Positions 13,301-24,432 of a DNA stretch of 64,000 bases are shown here, piece by piece. The stretch's first letter is position 1. Every line of letters starts with the position of its first letter. Below the pieces are notes generated by a model, which saw only the letters and a list, made by a program, of their open reading frames with translations, was not told the origin of the DNA and searched no databases. Source of the DNA: Exophiala sp. HKRS030 (lineage: Eukaryota > Ascomycota > Eurotiomycetes > Chaetothyriales > Herpotrichiellaceae); contig JAHWDD010000004.1 of the NCBI GenBank assembly GCA_023897205.1, positions 1,364,001 through 1,428,000 on the forward strand. Reading direction: 5' to 3'. The position numbers and the translations under genes are program-made.

Positions 13301-14623
13301 TCATTTTCTCATGACCGAATGTTCACCTACCCCCCCAAGTTGGAGCTTCTTCTGTCGGTCTCTGACCTCTTTCCAATTATCTCTCGCCCAGACCAAAACA
13401 TCACTGAACCTGTCTTCTTGGAATGCCTTCCTGACTTCTGCTAGCGAAGCAGCGTCCGCGTCTCCAACCCCAGCGATGTCGCTCTTCATTCTCCTCACGA
13501 CATATCCAACTTGAGTTCCGCTGATGGGTAAGGTCTCCCTGATGTCCCTCCATAACTCATCGACTTTGACCTGTCCCGCCCATTTCTCTCTCCTGTCGTC
13601 AAAGTCTTTCGTGAAATCTCCTCCAAAGTACTTCTTTGCGTCCTCAACGACCTCGTCTCGGGTTAGATGGGCGTCCTTGCCAGGCTTGTCGTGTACGTGG
13701 GCAGGCAAGTACGTGTTGATCCAGTAGCGAAATGCAGGACGCTTGTTGAACCTTGCACGGTCTTTGTGCTTGCGTCCTGTGCCGAGATTTTGTTTGTCGG
13801 GGCCATCACCGCCTTTAGCATCTTGCTGTCCTCGGTTTCGTTCCTGCTCCCACTGATCCCTATTTCTCCAACGTCCAGGATCATGGAATCGACAAGTCGT
13901 CGCGTAAGCCATCATCTCATCCAAGGTGTCGAAAGGCTTCTCGTACTGATGGGTATCAAGACCGAGGTAATCAAGGACCAGCTTGGGATCACTGGTCATC
14001 TGCACCCGCGACTGAACTTTGTTGTGAGGTTCTACCTCTTCGATGCGAAGTTCAAGGCCCTTTGCGCATGTCAGTCCGGCATGTCGGATGATACCACCAA
14101 GCATGCTCCATAGATCACCGTGAGATTCGATGAATAGATGCCATTTGAAAGATTGTTCATCGTGGCAAATACGAATATCAACTTGGCAGAATCTCTTCTC
14201 AGGGTCTGGCAGACTCGGTGCATATGATGCCTTGGGCTCGGGATGTGGTGTAGGATTATCGTTAGCCTTGCACAGTTCCTTTTCCCGATCTTTCCCTTCA
14301 TCGCCGCTCGCAATGTTGTCAAATTGCTCAGGCCAGGGCAGAGCGAAATGAAACATTGACCAGCTTCCCATACTCTTCGATCTATGTGCTTCCAGGATGT
14401 CAGACAGATCCCTGCGAATGATAGGCCGAGAGATGTTCAGCGGCTCAGCGACCAAGACATCAATGTCCCCATGACTTTTCTTCGCGGGAGCTTCGGGAGG
14501 GATTCCAACGAATTTGAAGTGAGGCTCGAGCAGACGCAGTACGTGAGAGGAGACGTGGTGGTAAACTTCTGGGGGCATTCGCGGCGTGGACAGACCATCC
14601 TCCTTGAATACCAACCCTCCCAT
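13301..14623 (-). CDS. Uncharacterised protein with nucleotidyltransferase-like motif
   Basis: Single open frame of 440 aa from ATG at 14623 to TGA at 13301. I do not recognise a named family. Near residues 50-56 is HGDIDVLV (Asp-x-Asp between hydrophobic residues), and further on CQVDIRIC. Together these fit the G..[DE]h[DE] and later h[DE]h pattern of pol-beta-type nucleotidyltransferases. The middle (around residues 240-300) is Trp/Arg-rich and then charged and low-complexity. The C-terminus is rich in charged helical sequence ending with KEVRDRQKKLQLGG. No signal peptide or membrane segment is seen. The nucleotidyltransferase idea is inference from motif spacing only. A conserved fungal hypothetical protein of about this length is likely. 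Confidence 0.7.
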   Translation of the reverse strand: MGGLVFKEDGLSTPRMPPEVYHHVSSHVLRLLEPHFKFVGIPPEAPAKKSHGDIDVLVAEPLNISRPIIRRDLSDILEAHRSKSMGSWSMFHFALPWPEQFDNIASGDEGKDREKELCKANDNPTPHPEPKASYAPSLPDPEKRFCQVDIRICHDEQSFKWHLFIESHGDLWSMLGGIIRHAGLTCAKGLELRIEEVEPHNKVQSRVQMTSDPKLVLDYLGLDTHQYEKPFDTLDEMMAYATTCRFHDPGRWRNRDQWEQERNRGQQDAKGGDGPDKQNLGTGRKHKDRARFNKRPAFRYWINTYLPAHVHDKPGKDAHLTRDEVVEDAKKYFGGDFTKDFDDRREKWAGQVKVDELWRDIRETLPISGTQVGYVVRRMKSDIAGVGDADAASLAEVRKAFQEDRFSDVLVWARDNWKEVRDRQKKLQLGGVGEHSVMRK

Positions 14624-16132
14624 GGTGTCGAAATCGAAATACCGATGATTTTTGCTAGAAAGGATTGAAGTTATGCTGAGATGCAGATTATGAAGAAAAA
14701 GTGAAATGACTCAACATCATCCCTACCAAAGTTTGTTGGTAGAAGGTGCCATTGTGTGAGTCAAACAGCCGTCTAGGTAAGCAGCATCACAGTATCTGGA
14801 CCCAGGAAGTTGTAATGCAGTGTTTGTCACCTGTAGAAATTGTTTGATTCATTCTTGCGGTGTCAGTGACGCGCACTGCCTCACGCAGCAGGCAGTGTCA
14901 TTGGAATTCACCTTGCAAAGGGGGAAAATCATTGTTGTTCTTCTCCCTCTTAATTTTTCCCATCACTTTGCATCCTCCCAATTCAAGCTGTCAATTCTGA
15001 CTGAGATACCAGATAGATAACCTTTACAATAGTCTATCTGATGATGTGACTAACGAGTGCTGGCAACTCGTTGATGAATATTCGACTCCAGTTCTGAGAA
15101 TCTCGGTGAGACGCCATGGGCTGCAAAAAACCACCAACATTGGCTGGACGCCTCGACTCCTACCCTGGAAAATCACAATCCTTGTCATAAGGTAAGTATG
15201 CATTCTGAACGCTGTTAACACGGCTGACTATGTGAAGATACTGTGGGCGCAGGTCATCACCATGAATGAGTACAAGGGTCAACGATAAATATTGGACCAT
15301 TAATAGGTACTTCTTAGGTACCCAGGGAGCTTTGATTGGCGGTGTCAGATCATCACTGCCACTTTCCCAGCTAGGCCCTAATACAATGGTGAGCCTCAAG
15401 CTTCCCGAGTCTCCTACTGTACGAGTAACAGAGCATCAACAAATGTCGGCGATCTCCATCTCCTGCTTCGCCCATCAAATGACTGGAAAGGGAAGAGTCG
15501 CGACGCTAACATTTTGCGGTCCCTGGGATTTGTATTTTGACTGGCTGGATTCTTGAATCATTTCATCACATCCAGGTACGCGAAATCACAAGGAGATAGG
15601 CGGGAGAGCCGCACTCTTAACTCATGCTGGGTTGGGACATCCCTTGAACATTGGCAACAGTATGGACTGGCCTGGGAAGCCTACCTCCACATCTATCTCA
15701 CCCTCATGCGACATCCGGTCCTCTTGGGCTTGGGTGCTAGTTATGGAGTCTCCTGTAAGGTGCCGCCTTTCGGCTGAAACTAAAAGGGCAAAACAGCAAA
15801 TAAATCAAATGGGATCAATTGAGGCCAAACAGTTGTGGCCCCCCTTGGGACGCCTCACTGCCCAGGCTATCGACACATGCTGTACACATGCTGTACGGAG
15901 TACAGTAGGTCTGTTTTGTTTCCTTTGTGCTGCCTGCGCCTTTCTCTTTCACACCTCGCAACATCACTGCTCGATCACTACCAACGGCGCATACCTATAT
16001 CCATACCGGATTCTCAGGCAACGCCCCCAATCACCTACCAGATTTTGTCGAGTTTTTCCACCCACAACCAAATCTCTTTCTTTCTCGAGACAGTCACTTC
16101 ACTTCCAACCTTTGCGCTGACGGGCGGCTAAT
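14624..16132. other. Intergenic region between divergent genes
   Basis: Lies between the starts of a minus-strand gene (14623) and a plus-strand gene (16133), so it holds both promoters. Nothing coding is supported. A direct repeat ACATGCTGTAC x2 (15875-15896) runs into a TACGGAGTA copy (15894-15902). The last 200 bp are pyrimidine-rich, as expected of a leader. Confidence 0.6.
15875..15896. repeat. Tandem duplication of ACATGCTGTAC
   Basis: Two perfect adjacent 11-bp copies; the second overlaps a TACGGAGTA copy. Confidence 0.85.
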
Positions 16133-17455
16133 ATGGCACCGTCCTTGTCTACTTCACTCCTCCTCAGCCTTCTTGCAGTCTCTCAACTCACCTCAGCCAC
16201 CTGCTACTGGCAAAACTCCACCCTTGCCCCAGATGATCCTTATTCAATAGCGACCGACGATACAGCATGTTTTCCTGACCAGGAGAACTCACCATGTTGC
16301 GGAACGGGCTGGACGTGTTTAAGCGACGGTGTGTGCGAGATCAAACAAGGGGATACAACGTTTTATTACCGTGGAACTTGTACAGATCGTACCTGGAATA
16401 GTGTACAATGTCCTGGATGGTGTTTTGCGCAAAGTAAGTATTCGATATGAGTTTGCGGGACGACAGACGAGGCAGTGAATGGCATAAGTGAATGTCCTGA
16501 GTGAATGCCATATTCACTTCACTTCAGCGGTCATTATAAGTGGATATTATATTTGCTTCACTCGCGTGAATATCATGAGTGGATATTCTATTCACTCTGC
16601 TCGAGTGAATTCAGCCTGTGAGTACTTGGCTAATATGGCTTTCTTGTTACAGATTCCAATACTTCTATACCACTTGCTAAATGCGACACGGAACAGGATT
16701 GGTATGTTGGCCTTGTCCACTTTTCCAATCATCAAGAATTATATGATTTGTATCTGTATAATTGTCTCTCATACTGATATCGAGGTTATAGGTACTGTTG
16801 TCCAGGGGATAGCGAGTGTAGCTGTGAAACTGGAAAGAATGCCGTCAAACTGGGAGGAGGGCAACCTTCCACCATTACTGTCATTGGAAGCACCAGCTGG
16901 CCCGGGTTTACTAGCACTACAGCACCGTTCACAGCCAGTGATCTTGTCTCAGACGGCACCGCAACTGAGACGAGCAGCGAAGCAGCAGCTACCTCATCTA
17001 CCAGGTCTACGAGTAACACGAATACTCCAGCAAGTATGTCGTCGAACACAGCTAGCGCAGCGGCTGCTTCTGCCACCACAAGTACCCCGGCTGTATCGGA
17101 CGACGGAGGGTCAAGCAACACAGGCTTAGCCGCCGGGCTGGGTGCTGGATTGGGTGCCGCAGCTGTGCTAATCGGAGTACTTATTTTCTACCTCGTTCGA
17201 AATCGACGCAAGAAGAATGCTGCCAATGCAGGGGCTAGTGCTGGCTATGGTGGCGTTCCGGGAAGCAGTGCTACAATGCAGAAGCCATTCTACACGGATT
17301 CTCAACAGTCCGCACCGTATAGCGACATCAGTCACCCACTGTCCCAGCCAGAACTCCCTGGACAAGGAGAGTACAACAGAGCAGAAATGGCGACAGAAAC
17401 ACAGGGTCAGACCGTGTACAAAAACCAGCACAGAGCGGAGCTTGATGCTTCATGA
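16133..17455 (+). CDS. Secreted Cys-rich, Ser/Thr-rich single-pass membrane protein
   Basis: Three exons: 16133-16433, 16653-16701, 16792-17455 (1014 nt, 337 aa). The first 22 residues form a clear signal peptide ending near TSATC. Then follows a Cys-rich ectodomain, including PCCGTGWTC and, after splicing, WYCCPGDSECSC. A Ser/Thr/Ala-rich stalk leads to a Gly/Ala/Leu transmembrane helix (AGLGAAAVLIGVLIFYLV), a basic stop-transfer patch (RNRRKK) and a polar cytoplasmic tail. This plan is that of Mid2/WSC-like cell-surface proteins, and a role at the wall or plasma membrane is inferred. No canonical WSC domain is claimed. Intron 1 contains an unusual set of GTGAAT/ATTCAC repeats. Confidence 0.85.
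16475..16610. repeat. GTGAAT / ATTCAC repeats inside intron 1
   Basis: Five GTGAAT (16475, 16488, 16501, 16566, 16605) and two ATTCAC (16512, 16590) within 136 bp, plus two GTGGAT variants. TGGCAT (16480-16485) and ATGCCA (16505-16510) could pair as a hairpin. Confidence 0.8.
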
Positions 17456-19036
17456 GATGACGATTTCTCTGGTAGCGAGCGAGCAATGATTTTTGGTTTA
17501 CGAATCTTGGGTGACAACGTTTGCGGCAGAATTGACGTCAAATGATATATCATATAATACGAATACCTTTCACTGATGTGCAACTCTTTGAAAAGCATTG
17601 GTCAAGTTCGGTATAAGCAGAAAACATCTCAGGCAAATGACTCAGCAAGACTTCACTAATCCGCTTTCTTTCTCGACCGCACGGCCCTGCGGCAATATAA
17701 ACCACCGGAATGCTGATTGTTGGCTGTTTCCGATGTTTGCCGGCGCCTGTCCCTTTGAACCAATGACTGGAATTGGCCGCTCTTCCTATTTTCTGAGCAT
17801 GCGACCGACCAAAACGTCAGTCCTGGCAAGCAAATGTGAGCAAATCGAACGAGTCTGGTGTGGCAATCCCATATATTTTGTGCGATGAGCATCACATGCG
17901 CACGACTTAGCGTACGATTCAGAAAATTAACATCATCGTCCAACCAAAATGGGAAAACGACGGAATCTACGAAGATGAATGTATGATGTGTAAGCAACTA
18001 CCAACCCGTCCTGATGGTGGCATTTATTGGGTAAGATCTCATTATACCTTTTGTTTGGCGTCCATCTCGCTTCAACAAGCTTGGTTTAATCTTCAATTAC
18101 CTTTATTCCTTCAACCAGGGTCCTCTTTCGGCAGTTGGTCTAAACAGCCTTGTTACCATCCATCACCTGCACGATCTGACCAAGTTCGAAGTCAAGTCGA
18201 AGTCGGGTCTTCGTATCATGGCGATAACCCGGTGGTAAGGTTGTGGTCGGAAGGGGTAGGTCTCTGGTCTTTTGAGGATAAATCTCGCACGCCGCTCTTC
18301 CGTCGTTTACCTCAGCCTAGAAGCCGACAGAGTATGTAATGTACGAAAGATTCATTTCATCTCCTCCCCTATCGGTTCATCATCTGTGGCGACATATTTA
18401 CCAGGCACACAGACCCTGGTCGAGAGGCCGATTCAAGAGACACTCCTGACTTTCCCTCATTCCATTTTCTTTCCTTTCCTTTTTGCTCTTTCTTTTTGGG
18501 AAAACCCCCCTCGATCAACTCATACCTTGCCCAATTGAAACACAGGGGATAGTATAAGATACATCGAATCGAACGACAAAGACGCCTTCAGCTGACCTAA
18601 ACTCCCCATTTTCCCAAGACAGGGAACGAACTCGTACTATAATACTTGTTCTCTATCTATTCAAGCCTAGTACTACTATCCCTGCCCGTCCACCAACTAG
18701 TACGACTGTGTGACCTACCTCCTCTCCTGGCGCTTCTAAGGAACCCAGGTCTTGTTCGCCATCGCTGGTTCCAGACTTGATCCGACTTTTGAATTCGACT
18801 TCAACCACCACCCCGAGCGGATCCCGACCCCCGTTGACGTCGTCGGTCACATACCAGATCACAAACTCGTCGAAATTCGCTCTACCTATTGACATCTCTT
18901 TGGGTTGTGGGGATTCTGACCGACCTTTTCATCTCGATTGTCTGGCTACTTGCTATACAACCATTTATATATTTGTTTATACGTCCTCTCTTCCTAGGAA
19001 CTTGTTTGCGTCAACCTTTTTTTCCGTTGTCCAAAA
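17456..19036. other. Intergenic region
   Basis: 3' flank of the membrane-protein gene and a pyrimidine-rich leader for the His-rich gene. The open frames present are short and look like chance. No gene or named element supported. Confidence 0.55.
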
Positions 19037-19702
19037 ATGTCATCATCGGACAGTCTAAGTACGACGTCGTCCCGTTCTTCACGTTCTTCTTCTTCACTAC
19101 ACATCGACATGTCTTTTGGTCACGACACCACTACCTCTATGGCTCAAAACCCTGGCTCGACGGCATGGCAGCAGCATCACCACCACCATCATCCTCACAC
19201 CCCTCACATCCCTTCGCCACACGTCCCTCACATCGCGACCCCCCACCCATTGGCCGCCGCCACTCAGTACCTGGACAAGCACGTGGTGGGGGTGTTTGCA
19301 AAGCACCAGACAGAGTTCAATGTCAACCGGCAAGCGAGGGAGGCAAAACGCGAGGCCCGCCACAGCCTTGTCGACAGTCCGATTCCCGAGTACGAACACG
19401 ATGACGACGTCGAGCGGCACGAATCCGATCGGCAACGACAACACAAGATCAGCACGGCCCTGAGGACGGCCGCCGTCACGTCGTTCGCCCCCGCCTTGGT
19501 GGATGGACAAGGTATCATCGACGACAGAAACGAAGGGGACGACAATGAAGCGTGGATGGCGGTTTTGGCGAAGAGGGAGGCTGCAAGGTTAAGGTCGGGA
19601 ACTGGTCTGTCGACGGCCACGGGTGGTGGTGGTGGTGGTGGTGACGACTCGGGAAAAAATTCGTCGTCACCACCACCGCCCGGCGGACGAGCAGAGCGCT
19701 AG
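19037..19702 (+). CDS. Small His-rich, low-complexity protein
   Basis: One exon, 221 aa, ATG in an A-rich context (caaaaATG). The N-terminus is Ser-rich. Residues of about 46-75 contain six consecutive His followed by a His/Pro-rich segment (HPHTPHIPSPHVPHIATPHP). A charged, probably helical segment follows (roughly residues 80-150), then a Gly7 tract and a Ser/Pro tail. No named domain is recognised. The helical segment (LDKHVVGVFAKHQTEFNV) looks like genuine protein. The His cluster could bind metal, which is only inference. The GGT run at 19621-19644 encoding the Gly tract is a likely length-variable site. Confidence 0.65.
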   Translation: MSSSDSLSTTSSRSSRSSSSLHIDMSFGHDTTTSMAQNPGSTAWQQHHHHHHPHTPHIPSPHVPHIATPHPLAAATQYLDKHVVGVFAKHQTEFNVNRQAREAKREARHSLVDSPIPEYEHDDDVERHESDRQRQHKISTALRTAAVTSFAPALVDGQGIIDDRNEGDDNEAWMAVLAKREAARLRSGTGLSTATGGGGGGGDDSGKNSSSPPPPGGRAER

Positions 19703-20193
19703 TGCGAATGGAAGTGCAAGTGCAAATGTAAACGGTGGCGAGCCTTGATTGCACGGGTGACGGGTCGAATAGGTGGTCAAGGTCGTGGGCGAGCAATCAG
19801 TTGGGTTTGATTTGAAAAAAGGACCGCATTCAAAGTCCAAAGCCCGTCGATATCGATATCGACATGGCGCATCATGAAACGATTGAACGATGAACGATTG
19901 AGTGTACGAATGTAGTTTGAAATATGAAACATGAAACATTAAACACACTCTCCAAATGCTCATTCCGCTGTCAACACTCGAAGAGCAAAGAACATGATCA
20001 GTTTCACTTTGAAGTACTCCAGTACTATCAACTCACGACGCGGTACGTCTACCCTACTGTTACTCCAATGCGCGCCCAACACCAAAACAAAAACAAAAAT
20101 GGTGTATACACAAACGGTCCCATGGGTCAGTCATGTCTTCATATGAGAACGGATTTCAATCGTCAGATTACTCTCCCTGTCAAGTGTGCTCAT
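19703..20193. other. Convergent 3' spacer
   Basis: 491 bp between the stop codons of the His-rich gene (plus) and the condensin gene (minus). A-rich tracts near 20085; nothing coding. Confidence 0.6.
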
Positions 20194-23100
20194 TCATGCC
20201 TCGCTCTCGACGACCCGGTATCCCTCTGCCAGCTTCTTGGTAATCTCCTCGTTCTTATGTTGCAACAACGACAACGCATAAGCCGTATCGTCCCACTGTC
20301 TCTTGTTGACGCACCGACCAAGTCTGGCCGCGAGTTTCTCGGCGAGGTTCTTTGCATGTTTGTCCTGTAAGGGGCAAATTAGACATGATCAATCATCATA
20401 GGTTATAGCTAAACGCCAAAAGGGGCAAAGGGAAGTAGCGTCCTGTACGGTGACGGGCATGTGAAATGACAATGTGCCGGCCAAATCCGAGTAAATCCGA
20501 GTGCAAAACGAACATACCTTTTCGATAAAGCCACACAAGAACTTGAGAATTCTCTTGACGGCTTCTTCTTCCATTACTCCGCCCTCCAAAGGACCATCTT
20601 GAGTGAGAACACTAAACATGTCCACAAACTGATTATACACGGCGTTGTCCTTGGTCGCCAATTCGGTAAAGAACATGCGCGCAAGATCCGCGATCTTCTT
20701 GTCTCCGTCCTCGAGACATTTGGCCATTTCGCCCAGTTGACCCTTGACTTTGACTTGTCCAGCCAAAATCAAAAACGTCAGGGTCATCAAGCACGTCCGC
20801 TTGACGCTTTCGTCACCATCGTTGAGTCTTCGATACAGAAAGTCCGTGTTTTCGTCAATGAGGTGATTGAAGCAGACCGCCATGTCGCCGAGGGCGATCA
20901 CGGCGTTCGACCGGACGATTGGATCTGTTGATCGTTCGAGAATCGTAATCAAAAGAGGCAAGTTCTTTTCGCAGTACTCACTGCTGACGCACATGAGCTT
21001 GGCCAGACATAAAGTCGCCTGGGCCTGGAGTTCACGGTCTTTGTAGGCTGCGTTGTTTGCACAAATCTCCGTCACCAATGGACCGAAATTGGCAAGCAAC
21101 GAGTTCTGCCCATAAAGGAGCTCTCGTTCTCGAATGTGAGCAATGGCTTCGGTAAAATCGTCCTCAGTTGTGCCTCCAATCATATCGAGTTCGTCCTTCT
21201 CTTCTTCTTTCTGCTTCTCTTCCAAAACCTCTTCCGCGGCTGTCTTCTTTCGTCGAGCAGGTGTAGGACCGGCTGACTTGTCTCCTGACGTATTACTAGC
21301 CACGGCCTTGTTCTTTTCTTGCTCGTGTTTCCGCCGTTTGAAGTCAAGCTCGCACAATTCTAAATGAACAATTTGTTTGATGGCGATATGACCAACTGTA
21401 AAGAAAAGCTGAGAAAGGGCAAGGGATGGCTTCTCCTGCCCTTCTTTCGAGGCAGCGGCTTCCTCTGTTTCGGGCTTGTTGGCATCCTCGTCCGCTTCGT
21501 CAACATCCATTGGTTCAGCATCTTGAGCCAGTTCCGGGCTCGGCGTTCTCGAAAGCGAAGACAGGTCCTTCGTTTGTTGAAATACAAGTCGAGTTTTCTG
21601 CCTCAGTACTTCAGAACATAAGATATCAGGGTGGTCCGACAGAATATAAATGGCAGAAATTGCTTGTTCAGCCATTCCGTACCACTCCTTACTAGAAGAC
21701 GTTGTCAGGAGAATTGAAGCGAGCATCCGTAGAACTTCATGGTTGTTGGGCATCCGAGACAAACCTGCTGCTGCTGTCTTTTCTTGAGCCTTCTTCGCAA
21801 CAGGTATCATACGTCGCAATGCAACGCAGGTGAATTTAGCAAGGACAAAGTCTTGTCTGCCCAGTTGACCCAACCCTATTCGCAGCATGGTATCAATCTC
21901 CCTGATAACCACCTCGGGATTGGCCAAACCTATCATTCCAAGGACAATTATTGCACCTCGTCGCTGAGCTTTAGAGATTTCCTTGTTGACTCCATATACC
22001 TGCCACAACTTTGCCACCACTAGTTCAGAGATATGTCCAGCTTTGAACATCGTCGCTAGCAGCTGCTCCAGTGATGTCAATTCTGCTGGAGTAGCTCCAA
22101 ACGTCAAGCTGATCATGTTTCGAGCGACAAAATTGGCGGCATCGTTGGCGGTAAACATATCTGGAGCGTCGAAGAACAAACCCTTGTAATTGTCGATCAG
22201 GTGAGTTTGTATACCCTTTCCTTCATCACTATTGCCTTTGGTCCAGATTAGTCGGAGCATGCGTCGAATGCCTTGACGGGCTGTCTCAATCTTGAACGCA
22301 TCGATAGTGACAAAAAAGTCCATCACATCAATGACTTCGGTTTTGTTTGGGGAAGACAGCAGCTGTACTGCAAATTCTGAAGCTTCGTGGATCACATCAA
22401 TAAACCTCAACGCCTCCAAGTAGTACTTGCGAGTCAGCTGAAGTTTTCCCAACACTTCCGAAGTCGCGGCTTCTTCTTGAGCCTTTCTTACTGCCTCAAT
22501 CTTCTCCTCTTCAGTCATTTCGTCCGGGTCCTCAGCTTGAGCATCGGCATGTTGCGTAGCATCATCCAAAAGTTCATTATCAACCTTTTCCTCGCCGTTG
22601 GCCGTCTGGGCTACTCCAACTTCTTCGGGCGGAGGCTGTAGAGCTTCAAGCTGGGACTCTACGGCTTCTAGCCGGTCGACCCAATCCTTCCTGGAGAGCT
22701 GACCACCGTGCATCACACTGAAAGGATGCGAAGCGACAAGTTTCCTGAGCAATTTGATTGCATTCCGGCGCACGTTGCTGCTCTTGTCTTGTAAACTCTG
22801 CATAGCCAGCTCAGCAGCATGTTGCCGCCGTTTCGGGAATTTCTGCTCCAAGTCGCAGATCTTTGTGAAGACTTGGATTGCTTTGACTCTACAAAATGGA
22901 GCCGTGTCCAAAAAGCGCTGCTCGAGTGTGTCGAAGAATGCATTGATCTGGATTTTGGTCGTCTCACTCTTCTCTTCTTGCTTGCTCAAATCAGCAAGGA
23001 GATTTCCACAGACTTCGATGACTGAGCATCTCAAAGTGTAGGATTCGCTATCGAGGAATTTGGCGAGAAGACCCATCTCTTTAATGACTAGTCTCGGCTC

Positions 23101-24124
23101 CAACTCCGACAGCTTGATCATAAACGTAGATACTGATTTTGGGCCTTTTGTGTCATTTTGGCTGAATTCCTTTCCTGCTAACTCTCTCAGGATCTCTGCG
23201 GAGAGCTGATGATAATCGTACTGTTCTGCCAGAATGTGCAGAAACTCAGCCATCGGCTCCGACAGGTGCTCGAAATAGGTCAAATTCTGCACGATTGATG
23301 TTTGTGCACCGAGAGCATGGCCGTGGTGTTTGACGGCCACACAGAGCACCTTGAAGCAAAACATTCGAACTGGCGTTATCTTGACCCTGGCCTCGCTCTC
23401 CATGATCAAGTATACCGACCGTGTGAATAAATTAACGAACGTGTCTCGGTCAGAGGTGGTTTGAAAAATGCGGTTCAATTTCAGCTTCATGACCCGACAC
23501 ATGACATCCATTGCGCCTTGTACTTGGCCGGCCGAATCCCAAACATCATCTTTCGCAGCTGATTTGGATCTTGCTCCTTTTCCTCCTCTTCTTGCGGGGG
23601 CCAAGTTCGATTTCTCAAGAGCTTTTGCTTCGACACCTGAGATTGCCCACTGGAGAAGGAAGGCATACATCTCCAGGAGACGTTTATGTTGTGTAATGGT
23701 ATCTTGTTCATCATTTTCAATATCGTGGTTGGCAACGTCCGCTGTAGTTGCGAGGCCGGAAACGATCAGATGGAGGATCTTGCTTAGAGAGTGGGTAGAA
23801 AGGACAGAGGATTGCCTGGATTGAAATGTTTTAGCACAAAAAGATCTGGGAATATTTCAGGTGATAGTAAGGAGGAGAGAGAGCGCACTTTAGCAGAAAG
23901 AGCAGAGTATCAAAGATAACACTTCTTCCCAGGGCCTCAGGGTTCTCAGCAATTGCGTCTATTACCGGATCCAGCGCATTGTTGACGAGGTCTGAATTGA
24001 GACTATCTGGATCATTCTCACAGTCGAGCAGCTCGGAGCTCGCTTCTGGAGTTGGAATTGCCGTGGAATCACTCAGATATAATTTGAGTAACTCATTAAT
24101 ATCGAATTCGACCTGGTCGTCCAT
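20194..24124 (-). CDS. cnd1: Condensin complex subunit 1 (Cnd1/Ycs4, HEAT-repeat)
   Basis: Three exons in gene order: 24124-23889, 23815-20518, 20364-20194 (3705 nt, 1234 aa). The C-terminal half holds the Cnd1 signature, a HEAT-like block running from TDPIVRSNAVIALGDMAV to FFTELATKDNAVYNQFVDMF. The spliced last exon continues GFIEK with DKHAKNLAEKLAARL. The N-terminus FDINELLKLYLSD matches the start of fungal Cnd1 proteins. I therefore place the start at 24124 rather than at an upstream in-frame ATG at 24166. Cnd1 is a non-SMC subunit of condensin I, acting in the nucleus in mitotic chromosome compaction. An acidic low-complexity insert lies about a third of the way in. The intron 1 donor (gtgcgc) is weak but keeps the frame. 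Confidence 0.96.
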
Positions 24125-24432
24125 GTTGCTGATTGTGCCTGTGCACGGCGTGGAAAGGAAAGGCAACTGGATTCACCAACCTTTGTTTACAGTGGCCAGT
24201 ACAAAAAAAAGGCAAGGCTTCACCGCGCGGTGATTTTCACCACAGAAGAATTGGATCTCTCAGAATCAAAGTATCAATCAGTGCAAACAAGTTCACCGAC
24301 ATCGTCAAAAACATAACGATCACTCAATCATCCAGAATTGCTTTGCAGGGCTTGAAGTGTATGCGCACGCGTATTGATTGGTGGGATTTGTTGACAGCCG
24401 CTTAATCGGGCCATTCACCCCACAACAACACA
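24125..24432. promoter_or_regulatory. Bidirectional cnd1-cdc7 promoter
   Basis: 308 bp between two divergent start codons of cell-cycle genes. It contains ACGCGT (24367-24372), the consensus MCB box bound by MBF at G1/S in yeasts. An inverted CCAAT box (ATTGG, 24377-24381) lies just beside it, and a perfect 14-bp palindrome TCACCGCGCGGTGA sits at 24220-24233. Regulatory function is inferred from motif and context. Confidence 0.6.
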
